Source: Bryobacteraceae bacterium
GTDB lineage: Bacteria > Acidobacteriota > Terriglobia > Bryobacterales > Bryobacteraceae
Length of the DNA stretch: 39,527 bases
NCBI GenBank assembly: GCA_019187195.1
Contig: JABAQT010000031.1
Location: 97,956 to 137,482 of the forward strand
Direction of reading: 5' to 3'
The notes under the pieces were generated by a model. The model saw nothing but the letters and a program-made list of their open reading frames with translations, was not told the origin of the DNA and searched no databases. Below are positions 7,229 through 15,501 of this stretch, piece by piece; the stretch's first letter is position 1, and each line of letters starts with the position of its first letter. The position numbers and the translations under genes were made by a program.

Positions 7229-10200
7229 ATGCATCCCAGACTGCTTGCCGTTATGCTCCTTTGCCTCACGCCGGCTTCGCGCGCCTACGCGCAGGGCGGC
7301 GAATCCACCCAGATCCTCGGCCATGCCGGGGACGCAACCGGCGCCGTTATTCCCGGTGTCACAATCACCGCCACGCATGTGGCCACCGGGCAAACCCGCA
7401 GCGTCGTCACGGGAGATTCCGGCACTTACGTCTTTCCGCTGATGACGCCCGGGGAGTACACCGTTAAGGCGGAAGCGAAGGGCTTCAAGACCGATGTCCG
7501 CACGGGTCTGATCCTTCAGCTCAACCAGAAGGCGCGAGTCGATTTCGAGCTGCAGGTGGGCGCGGTTACCGAATCGGTGGAAGTCAGCGCCCGCGGAGTC
7601 ATCCTTTCCACCGACGACGCCACGCTCGGCAACGTGGTGGAACAGAGACGGGTGACGGAGTTGCCGTTGAACGGCCGCAACTTCGCCAACCTCGCGGGCC
7701 TGATGCCCGGAGTCATCAAGGGCATCTCGTCCAACACCAATCAATACGGGCGGACGGATACGGCCATCGCCGTCAGCGCCAACGGCAGCCGGGAGAATCA
7801 GGGCCAGGTACTTTACGACGGAGTGAGCACCGCCTGGAACATCAACAACGCCACCTTCTTCAAAGCGTCCATCGAAGCGATTCAGGAGTTCAAGGTCCAG
7901 GCCGGCGCCTATTCGGCCGAGTACGGCCACAATGCCGGGGCGCAGGTGGAGATCCTCACCCGGCCGGGCACCAATCAACCGCATGGAGCGCTGTTCGAGT
8001 TTGTCCGGAATGACAACTTCGACGCCCGCAACTACTTCCGGCCGCGCCCTCTCGAGAAGGATATTTTGCAGCGGAACCAGTTCGGATTCGTGCTCAGTGG
8101 ACCGGTGTGGATTCCGAAGGTCTACAACGGCCGCGACCGGACATTCTGGATGGTGAACTATGAAGGCCAGCGCGAAAAGCAGGAGGTTGCTTCCATCGCG
8201 TCGGTGATCCCGGAAGCTCTTCGGCGGGGCGACTTCTCCGCGATCAACACGCCGCTACGAGATCCGCTCGGAGGCACGTTTGCCGGGAACCAGATCCCGG
8301 CCGACCGGATGAGTCCCATCTCCCAGCGATATCTGCAAACGCAGATCCTGCCCAATCAGGGCGGGCTTTCCTCGAACCTCGCCGGCGTGGAGCAGCAGAT
8401 CAACAATATCAACCAGGTCTTCACGCGCGGGGACCACAACATCGGAAACAACGATAAGCTGTTTGCCCGCGTGGCGATCTTCAACTATGACTTCCCGACG
8501 ATACCGATCGACGGTTTCTCGATCCTCAACAGCCGCATCACGGCCCGCAACGCGGTGCTGAGCGAAACCCACATCTTCAGCCCGGCCCTGATCAATGAAG
8601 CCAAGCTCGGCTTCAACCGGAACTGGATCCTAAGGAGCAATCCGCGCACCAACACGAACTTCAACCCCGAATCGATCGGCCTCACGAACATCCTCGCGGG
8701 GCTGCCTCCGAACCAGCGTCCTTTGAGTCCGCTCGAGACGGGTTATGTACCGGTGAATGTGCTGGGCTACCTCACGATGGGCGACGGGGGCCTCATCCCC
8801 GACTTCAACGTGAGCGAGACATGGCAGATTGTCGACAGCCTGACGTGGACGCGGGGAGTACACACGTTCAAGGCGGGCATCGATTTTCGCCGGCTCCGGA
8901 TGGACCGCGCCGCCGCTAACGTACCGCGCGGCCAGTTTACCTTCAATGGCGAGATCACGGGCAACCCGGTGGCGGACTTTATCATCGGCTATGCGGCGCA
9001 GTCGCAGTCACCGGAGGGGATTCTGCCTGTGCAGTTCCGGCAGCAGACCTACGCCTGGTACGTTCAGGATGAATGGAAGGCCGGCCGGAACCTGACCATA
9101 AATCTGGGACTCCGTTATGATTTTGTTGGAACGATCAACGAGAAGAACGGTATCCAACGGGCTATACGGCTGGACCGGCCGGGCGGATATCTATATCCCG
9201 AAACTCCCGCTCCTCCGCAAGGCCGCGCGCCAATACCGCTGTATTCGGCGGAAAAGGACCGTTTCTGGCCGCGAGTAGGCGTGGCGTACCGTCCGGCGGA
9301 CAGATGGGTGATCCGCCTTGGCGGCGGCGTTTACAACAACGCCAACCAGATCAACAACCTTACTGTTTTCTCCGATCCGGAGCGCCGGGCGTCGAACAAC
9401 TACTTCTGGAATCCGCGGAGTTACATTACCTACGGCAACCCTTTCCCGTCGTCGGGAGTGGGCGCGATTCCGCCTGTCAATGTAGTCTATGTTGCGCCAG
9501 ACCGCGTCAACGCATATAACGTGCAATGGAGCGCGTCCGTGCAACGGCAGCTTTCCGAATCCACCGTCGTCGAACTCGCCTATGTGGGCAGCCAGGCTTC
9601 GCACCTCGACAACAGCCGCAACCTCAATGACGCTCCTCCGGGATCGGTTCCACTGCAACCGAACCGCGCCTACCCGCTTTGGGGGACGATCCGCTATCTC
9701 GCCACCGACGCGAAGTCCCACTACCAGTCGATGCAAGTCCGCGGCGAGAGACGATTCAGCCGGGGCTTCTCGTTTCTGACGTCCTATACGTGGGCTCACA
9801 ATATCGACCAGGCGTACGGCACGAACGAATCGCTGCCCTTCACTCCGGGCGGCGCCCAGAACATGAACTGCTTTGCCTGCGAGCGCGCCAATTCAGGTTT
9901 CGACTACCGGCATCGCTTCACGACGAGCTACCTGTGGGACATTCCGGCCCCCGCCAGATGGCGCGGTCTCGCGGCACTGGCGCTCAAGGACTGGAGTTTC
10001 AACGGAATCGTCACCTACCAATCCGGCTTTCCGTTCACGGTCACGCAGTCGGGGAACTCACAAAACACGGGGGCGGGCACGCAGCGTCCCGACTACACAC
10101 CCGGTGTCAGCCCGATTCTGGACGATCCCGACCCGGCGCGCTGGTTCAACACCGGCGCATTCACACGGGCAACGAACAAGTATGGAAACGTGGGCCGCAA

Positions 10201-10426
10201 TACGTTACGCCAACCGGCGTTGAAAGGCTGGGATATCGGTGTGTTCAAGGCCTTCCCGATCGGAGAGAGGCGGCGCTTCCAGCTTCGCTGGGAGATATTC
10301 AATCTCTGGAACACACCCCAGTTTCGAGCGCCGGTGGCTCAGTTGGGCAGCCCGGACTTCGGGCGGATCACTTCCACATGGCTGAACAACCGCCAGATGC
10401 AGTTCGCGCTCAAGTACCTGTTTTGA
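7229..10426 (+). CDS. Oar-like TonB-dependent receptor with carboxypeptidase-regulatory domain
   Basis: The protein is 1065 residues with a signal peptide ending A-Y-A-Q at about 23. A CarboxypepD_reg/Cna-B-like beta-sandwich follows (about 30-115, with G-A-V-I-P-G-V-T-I-T-A and G-T-Y-V-F-P-L-M-T-P-G-E-Y). The plug domain contains the E-L-P-L-N-G-R-N-F-A-N-L element and V-L-Y-D-G-V-S. The long beta-barrel ends in Q-M-Q-F-A-L-K-Y-L-F, the aromatic C-terminus needed for outer-membrane insertion. This architecture is the main outer-membrane receptor type of Acidobacteriota and is usually tied to oligosaccharide, peptide or siderophore uptake. The ligand cannot be read from sequence. It is monocistronic or at the head of its own unit; the next gene starts 102 bases on. 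Confidence 0.93.
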   Translation: MHPRLLAVMLLCLTPASRAYAQGGESTQILGHAGDATGAVIPGVTITATHVATGQTRSVVTGDSGTYVFPLMTPGEYTVKAEAKGFKTDVRTGLILQLNQKARVDFELQVGAVTESVEVSARGVILSTDDATLGNVVEQRRVTELPLNGRNFANLAGLMPGVIKGISSNTNQYGRTDTAIAVSANGSRENQGQVLYDGVSTAWNINNATFFKASIEAIQEFKVQAGAYSAEYGHNAGAQVEILTRPGTNQPHGALFEFVRNDNFDARNYFRPRPLEKDILQRNQFGFVLSGPVWIPKVYNGRDRTFWMVNYEGQREKQEVASIASVIPEALRRGDFSAINTPLRDPLGGTFAGNQIPADRMSPISQRYLQTQILPNQGGLSSNLAGVEQQINNINQVFTRGDHNIGNNDKLFARVAIFNYDFPTIPIDGFSILNSRITARNAVLSETHIFSPALINEAKLGFNRNWILRSNPRTNTNFNPESIGLTNILAGLPPNQRPLSPLETGYVPVNVLGYLTMGDGGLIPDFNVSETWQIVDSLTWTRGVHTFKAGIDFRRLRMDRAAANVPRGQFTFNGEITGNPVADFIIGYAAQSQSPEGILPVQFRQQTYAWYVQDEWKAGRNLTINLGLRYDFVGTINEKNGIQRAIRLDRPGGYLYPETPAPPQGRAPIPLYSAEKDRFWPRVGVAYRPADRWVIRLGGGVYNNANQINNLTVFSDPERRASNNYFWNPRSYITYGNPFPSSGVGAIPPVNVVYVAPDRVNAYNVQWSASVQRQLSESTVVELAYVGSQASHLDNSRNLNDAPPGSVPLQPNRAYPLWGTIRYLATDAKSHYQSMQVRGERRFSRGFSFLTSYTWAHNIDQAYGTNESLPFTPGGAQNMNCFACERANSGFDYRHRFTTSYLWDIPAPARWRGLAALALKDWSFNGIVTYQSGFPFTVTQSGNSQNTGAGTQRPDYTPGVSPILDDPDPARWFNTGAFTRATNKYGNVGRNTLRQPALKGWDIGVFKAFPIGERRRFQLRWEIFNLWNTPQFRAPVAQLGSPDFGRITSTWLNNRQMQFALKYLF

Positions 10427-10528
10427 CGGAGCCCCAACGGGCGACTCGGAGGGCCCGCAGACAGCTTGGATAGAAGCCGTGTGAGCGGGTTTGGCCACTC
10501 CCATTGTGGCTGAGGTAAAATTTGATCG

Positions 10529-10909
10529 TTGCAGCGTGCACTCGCCATTCTGCTCCTGCTGGGGTTCAGCGTCTCGCTGATACCACCGGTTTTGTCCGCC
10601 CGCTCCGAATCAAAGCTGCCGCCCTGTTGCCGTCGCGATGGCAAGCATCAGTGCGCGATGACGAACCGGAGCGAGGGGGAGTCTGAGCAGTCCGGGCCGG
10701 CTCTCGAGGACACGCGAGCGAGATGTCCTCTCTACCCCGCGGGCAACGCGATACCCGCGACCGGAAAAGCGAGCGTTTCACCTTCGGCAATTGTTCCGCC
10801 AGCACCGGCGCCGAGCCGGCCGGCCGCCCTGTCACAGACCGAGGCGCGAGTGCGCCTTTGGTTGAGCCGGGCCAGCCAAGAACGCGGACCGCCCTTCCTC
10901 CTCTCCTAG
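10529..10909 (+). CDS. small secreted Cys/His-rich protein (CCRRxGKHxC), possible metal binding
   Basis: The protein is 126 residues and starts at a TTG. An in-frame stop at 10523-10525 rules out an earlier start. A clear signal peptide (A-L-A-I-L-L-L-L-G-F core, ending near residue 23) precedes C33-C34-R-R-D-G-K-H40-Q-C42-A-M44, a compact set of soft-metal ligands, and C66. The rest is Pro/Ala/Ser-rich and low in complexity. A TAAAAT at 10516-10521 would place transcription at the start codon, so the mRNA may be leaderless; there is no ribosome site. I do not recognise a named family. The following gene also has an unusual Cys cluster (CPCC), which suggests a shared metal role. Confidence 0.6.
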   Translation: MQRALAILLLLGFSVSLIPPVLSARSESKLPPCCRRDGKHQCAMTNRSEGESEQSGPALEDTRARCPLYPAGNAIPATGKASVSPSAIVPPAPAPSRPAALSQTEARVRLWLSRASQERGPPFLLS

Positions 10910-10967
10910 CCGATTCCTTATCGAGCGGGCCCGGCGCGTGAGAACCGTTCCCGCAACTCCGGCACAT

Positions 10968-10985
10968 CCGCCTGTACGGCGGTTT
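10968..10985 (+). terminator. weak hairpin with short T-run downstream of the small secreted gene
   Basis: CCGCC (10968-10972) and GGCGG (10978-10982) form a 5-bp GC stem around TGTAC, followed by TTT. It lies within the 176-base gap 10910-11085, which otherwise shows only the strong GAGGAGG ribosome site (11072-11078) of the next gene. It could be a terminator, an attenuator, or neither. Confidence 0.25.
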
Positions 10986-11085
10986 GCGATGTGACACGTC
11001 CAGTCACGCTCAATTTCTCGCTGAGAACAGCTTTCCCCAGGGAGGATCAGCGGATGCGTGACGGACCTCTTGAGGAGGCGAGATT

Positions 11086-12333
11086 ATGAAGAAGATTCCA
11101 TTGATCTGGACGACTTCGGCCGCCGGCCTGATGGCCATCGGCCTGTGGGCGGCGTCCGGATCGAGAATGTTTGAAAGCCGGCCTCGCGTTGTTGCGGAAG
11201 GCCGTGATCCGATGCTCGCGGTTCGGGCATCGGGCGCTATTTCCCTGATGAAGGTGGACAAGGGCGATCTGTGGGTGCAAACCTCACACGATGGCGGCGA
11301 CAGCTTCGAACCAGGGGTCAGAGTGAACGATACGGCCGGAGAGGTCAGTTCACACGGCGAGAGCAGCCCCCAACTGCAGGTTCGAACACGCGGCGAGTTC
11401 TATTGCATGTGGCAGGCCCGGCGCGGAAGTGGAGAGGGGCATGTTCTTCGCTTCGCACGATCCACAAACTGGGGGGAGAGTTTTTCCAGGGCAATCGATG
11501 TCGATCCAGGCGCCCCCTCACAATCGTTCTTCACGATGAACGTCTCGACGAAGGGAATTGTCTACGCCGCCTGGCTGGACGGCCGGGACCGAGGCAAGGG
11601 CCGAGCAGGGACGTCCGCCGTCTACATGGCGCGTTCCGTCAACCGCGGAGTCTCGTTCGAGAAGCCCGTGAGGATAGCGTGGGATGCCTGCCCCTGCTGC
11701 CGGCCGGCTATCGCCTTCAATGGAGACAGGGGAGTCTATGTCGCATGGCGAGCCGTCCTGGACGGCAACATCCGTGACATTTTCGTGGCGGCGTCGGCGG
11801 ATGAAGGCTTGAGTTGGGGCGCGCCGGTGCGCGTGGCCGAAGACAACTGGGTCCTGAACGGATGCCCTCACTCCGGCGCGAGCATGGCCTCGATCGGCAA
11901 GAGATTGTTTGTCGCCTGGTATGCCGTGCGGGAGAAGCGGCCGGCGCTCTCTTTGGCGTATTCGGATGATGGCGGAAAAACCTTCTCGCGGCGCATCCCC
12001 GTTTCCGAAGGCGTTCTCGATCCGAACCATCCCTATCTCAACGCGATTGGGGACCGCCTCGCACTGGTGTTCCAGGGCCGGCCCACGGCCGGCGGCCAGG
12101 ATTGGGCGCCGGTCAGCGCGTATTACCGGGAAGTAGATGCAGCGGCCCGTCTGTCGGCTTTGCACATGGTGGGACACGCGCTTGGCAGTTCGTCGTATCC
12201 GGTGTTCGCATTCGAGGAACCGGGGCGGATCTACGTCGCCTGGACCGAGCCAACCAAGGACGGCAAAGTCGTCGTCCTGTCGCGCGGGCGCCGGGGGAAG
12301 GCCGCCTCGCAGGCGGTGAGCCGTGCGAATTAG
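11086..12333 (+). CDS. exported BNR/Asp-box (sialidase-fold) protein with CPCC motif
   Basis: The protein is 415 residues with an N-terminal signal or anchor (about 5-23). It carries repeated Asp-box turns of the S-x-D-x-G-x-S/T-F/W type: near 67-74 (S-H-D-G-G-D-S-F), 126-133, 184-191, 237-244 (S-A-D-E-G-L-S-W) and a later S-D-D-G-G-K-T-F. This predicts a six-bladed propeller. It lacks a clear sialidase active site. Two unusual elements stand out: D-A-C-P-C-C-R-P (C202, C204, C205) and N-G-C-P-H-S-G-A-S-M (C260, H262, M267). They look like metal ligands rather than sugar-binding residues. GAGGAGG lies 7 bases before the ATG. The stop overlaps the start of the next TonB receptor by 11 bases, so the two are co-expressed. 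Confidence 0.8.
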   Translation: MKKIPLIWTTSAAGLMAIGLWAASGSRMFESRPRVVAEGRDPMLAVRASGAISLMKVDKGDLWVQTSHDGGDSFEPGVRVNDTAGEVSSHGESSPQLQVRTRGEFYCMWQARRGSGEGHVLRFARSTNWGESFSRAIDVDPGAPSQSFFTMNVSTKGIVYAAWLDGRDRGKGRAGTSAVYMARSVNRGVSFEKPVRIAWDACPCCRPAIAFNGDRGVYVAWRAVLDGNIRDIFVAASADEGLSWGAPVRVAEDNWVLNGCPHSGASMASIGKRLFVAWYAVREKRPALSLAYSDDGGKTFSRRIPVSEGVLDPNHPYLNAIGDRLALVFQGRPTAGGQDWAPVSAYYREVDAAARLSALHMVGHALGSSSYPVFAFEEPGRIYVAWTEPTKDGKVVVLSRGRRGKAASQAVSRAN

Positions 12334-15300
12334 CGCGATCCTGATTGTTCCGGCGCTGATGATGGCGCAGACGAACACGGCGGAACTCGTGGGGCTGATC
12401 GTGGACCAATCGGGAGGCGCCATCCCCGAGGTGTATGTGACGCTCACCAGTCCGATGACCGGCATGAAGCGAAGCACCCATACCGACGGGCAAGGCGGCT
12501 ACCGTTTCCTGAGAGTCCCGCCGGGCGCCTATGATTTGACCGCGTCGATCGAAGGTTTTCGGATTGACCGGAGGCGTGGCATTATCCTCACCGTTGGACA
12601 GCAGGCGACGCTCAACCTGACACTGGCCGTGGGGTCTATTTCCTCCGAAGCCGTCGTCACGGCGGGAAATCTCGTCGATATGCAGAGCGCGGCGCTGTCG
12701 GAGGCCATGGACCCCAAGACCATCCGGGATCTTCCTCTAAACGGGCGGGACTTCGCGCAATTGGCTTTGCTCGAAGCCGGCGTTGCGCCCTCGCGGCGGT
12801 CGCCGGATTCCGGAGGCCCCGGAACCAAGCTTGTGATCAACGGCAACAGGCCGAGCCAGGTCAGTTTTCTCCTCGACGGGAGCGATATCAACGACGCCAA
12901 TAACAATACGCCAGGAAGCGCCGCCGGTGTAATGCTGGGCATCGATACGCTCGAAGAGTTCCGGGTAAATACCAACTCGTACAGCGCGGCCTACGGACGA
13001 AGCGCCGGAGGAATCATCAGCGCCGTGACCAAGTCCGGAACCAACCGGTTGCACGGCTCCCTGTTCGAATTCGCGCGGAACAGCACGTTCGACGCGAAGA
13101 ACTTCTTCGATTCCTCGGCCGCGCCCATTCCTCCGTTCCGGAGGAACCAATTCGGCGTTGAGGTGGACGGCCCGGTCATAAGCAACAAGACCTTCTTTCT
13201 GGGAGGCTATGAGGGGCTCAGACAGCGCTTGGGTATAACCAGCCGCAGTGTCGTTCCAGACGCCAATGCCCGGTCGGGGATCTTCCCGGGCGGATCGCGC
13301 GTAGTGGTGAATCCCGCGGTACCCGCGTACCTGGACCTCGTGCCGCTTCCCAACGATCGCAACTTCGGGGATGGGACGGGAGAGTTTATGTCCGCGGCTT
13401 CGCAGGCGACCAACGAAGACTTCTTCGCCGGCCGCATCGATCACCACTTCTCCGACAGGACTTCCGTATTTGCCCGTTTCACGGCGGATGACGCGACTGT
13501 GGCGGTTCCCGATGGTATCCGGCTGATCCAGGCGGAGAGCAGGTCGAGCAACCGGTACCTGACGGTTGAACTGACCCGGATCGTGACGCAGCGGCTTCTC
13601 AACACCGCGCGGTTCGGCTTCAACCACTCTGACATTGAGAGCACCAACACCTATCTGCGGCGGCCCGATCCCTCTCTGTCATTTTTTCCTGGCCGGCCGC
13701 TGGGACAGATTTCGGTTACCGGTTTCTTCTCCATCGGGCCAAGCCGTTTCGGCCCCTCATACTCGCGTCAATCCCTGTTCCAGTTTACGGATGATTTGTC
13801 GTGGGCCCCAGGGCGGCACTCCGTCAAGTTCGGATTCGATCACCGGTTCTACAGGCTGCCGACCAGCCGGCCGCAATCGCCTTATGGCTTCTATCAATTC
13901 AACGGTCTGATCGACTTTCTGCAGGCCCGGCCGGCGTCGGTCGAGTTGACCCTGCCGGATTCGAGCCTGGATCGAAACTGGCGCCAGATGATGACCGCCG
14001 CCTACCTGCAGGATGACATCCGGCTGAGCCGGAATCTCACCCTGAATCTTGGCATGCGTTATGAGCGGGTCAGCGTGCCGGTGGAAGCTGATGGCCTTTC
14101 GGCAAACTTCCGCGATGTATTGCGGGACGCGACGACAACGATTGGGCCGATGTTCACCAATCCCTCGAATCGAAACCTCGCGCCTCGCGCGGGCATGGCG
14201 TGGGACCCGCTTGGCGACGGGAAAACCAGCATCCGCTCGGGATTCGGGATTTTCTTCGACCCCATCTGGACCGACTTCTACGCTAACGCCGGCAACCGGC
14301 TGGCGCCGTTTTATGTACTGGGCAGCATTCGCAATCCAGTTTTTCCTCGCGCTGAAACACTGGTGGGGAACCCTGGATTTGTGCTTGGCCGTCAGGATGT
14401 GCTCGTGTTCCATCCGGACAATCCCTACACGATGCAATACAACTTCACCGTGCAGCGGCAACTTACCGAATCGACAGCCATGACACTCAGCTACGCCGGC
14501 CAGCGCGGCGTTCATCTGGCGCGATTTGTTGACGGGAATCAGGCGATCCCACAGATCCTCGCGGACGGACGAAAGTTCTTCCCCGAGACCTCGACCACAC
14601 GCAACCCACATCTCACGGGAGTGCGATACAAAGTGACCGACGGGCAGTCGGTATACAACGCCTTTCAGGCATCCGTGCAACACCGCGTGCAGGGGGGAAT
14701 CCTGTTGCGCGTGAACTACGTGTTCTCGCGCAATATCGACGACGGTTCGGTGACCGTGACCCAGGGAGGGGACAACGATCTGCCCCAGGATCCCGACAGC
14801 CGAAAAGCCGAACGGGGTCTGTCCAACTACGATGTTCGCCATTACCTTGTGGCCCTATGGAATTGGGACCTGCCCGCGATTCCCCGGCTGCCGAAATGGT
14901 TTGGGGCGGGCTGGCAATGGAACACGATCTCGACAGTCTCTTCGGGCAACCCGTTTTCCGTTGTGGTTGGATTCGACCGGGCGCGAGCGCGCTTCCAGGC
15001 CGGCACATCGCCACAGCGGCCGGATCTGGCCGCCGGGTGGCCGTCCAACCCGATCCTTGGTGGTCCTGACCGCTACTACGACCCGAACGCGTTCGCGCTG
15101 CCCGCGGCGGGGTTCTACGGGAACCTCGGCCGGAACACGTTAATCGGGCCCGGTCTGGCGATGGTGGACATGAGCCTGAACAAGCGGTTCCAGATGGGCG
15201 AGCGGGCAGCTCTCCAGTTCCGGGCCGAGATGTTCAATTCGCTGAATCATCCGAATTTTGCGATTCCCAGCGCGCGCACGGTCTTCACGAGCACGGGACC

Positions 15301-15379
15301 AGTGGGTAGCGCGGGTCGAATCACGTCCACACTGACCTCATCACGCCAACTGCAGTTTGGCATGAAAGTAACGTTCTGA
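12323..15379 (+). CDS. second Oar-like TonB-dependent receptor, coupled to the BNR protein
   Basis: The protein is 1018 residues, starting at GTG inside the end of the previous gene (11-base overlap, GGTGAG ribosome site). A short signal peptide (I-S-A-I-L-I-V-P-A-L-M-M-A-Q) is followed by a CarboxypepD_reg domain (about 20-105), a plug with D-L-P-L-N-G-R-D-F-A-Q-L and F-L-L-D-G-S, and a beta-barrel ending R-Q-L-Q-F-G-M-K-V-T-F. The coupling implies that the BNR protein and perhaps the CCRR protein work with this receptor on the same ligand. It shares architecture, but not obvious close identity, with the receptor at 7229-10426. Confidence 0.92.
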   Translation: MRISAILIVPALMMAQTNTAELVGLIVDQSGGAIPEVYVTLTSPMTGMKRSTHTDGQGGYRFLRVPPGAYDLTASIEGFRIDRRRGIILTVGQQATLNLTLAVGSISSEAVVTAGNLVDMQSAALSEAMDPKTIRDLPLNGRDFAQLALLEAGVAPSRRSPDSGGPGTKLVINGNRPSQVSFLLDGSDINDANNNTPGSAAGVMLGIDTLEEFRVNTNSYSAAYGRSAGGIISAVTKSGTNRLHGSLFEFARNSTFDAKNFFDSSAAPIPPFRRNQFGVEVDGPVISNKTFFLGGYEGLRQRLGITSRSVVPDANARSGIFPGGSRVVVNPAVPAYLDLVPLPNDRNFGDGTGEFMSAASQATNEDFFAGRIDHHFSDRTSVFARFTADDATVAVPDGIRLIQAESRSSNRYLTVELTRIVTQRLLNTARFGFNHSDIESTNTYLRRPDPSLSFFPGRPLGQISVTGFFSIGPSRFGPSYSRQSLFQFTDDLSWAPGRHSVKFGFDHRFYRLPTSRPQSPYGFYQFNGLIDFLQARPASVELTLPDSSLDRNWRQMMTAAYLQDDIRLSRNLTLNLGMRYERVSVPVEADGLSANFRDVLRDATTTIGPMFTNPSNRNLAPRAGMAWDPLGDGKTSIRSGFGIFFDPIWTDFYANAGNRLAPFYVLGSIRNPVFPRAETLVGNPGFVLGRQDVLVFHPDNPYTMQYNFTVQRQLTESTAMTLSYAGQRGVHLARFVDGNQAIPQILADGRKFFPETSTTRNPHLTGVRYKVTDGQSVYNAFQASVQHRVQGGILLRVNYVFSRNIDDGSVTVTQGGDNDLPQDPDSRKAERGLSNYDVRHYLVALWNWDLPAIPRLPKWFGAGWQWNTISTVSSGNPFSVVVGFDRARARFQAGTSPQRPDLAAGWPSNPILGGPDRYYDPNAFALPAAGFYGNLGRNTLIGPGLAMVDMSLNKRFQMGERAALQFRAEMFNSLNHPNFAIPSARTVFTSTGPVGSAGRITSTLTSSRQLQFGMKVTF

Positions 15380-15501
15380 CACGTGGCGGCCCGGTGGAAG
15401 CGCGCGGCGGAACATTCGATGAGGATAATCTGAAAAATAGCCGCGGGGTCTTTGCGCCACTCGAACGCAGGGCTGAAGTTTCGCAGTACGGAGCGTGTTT
15501 C

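Noticed and set aside
11086..12333. Calling the Asp-box protein a functional sialidase
   Set aside because: Asp boxes show the propeller fold only; the arginine triad and the catalytic Tyr/Glu arrangement of sialidases could not be identified.
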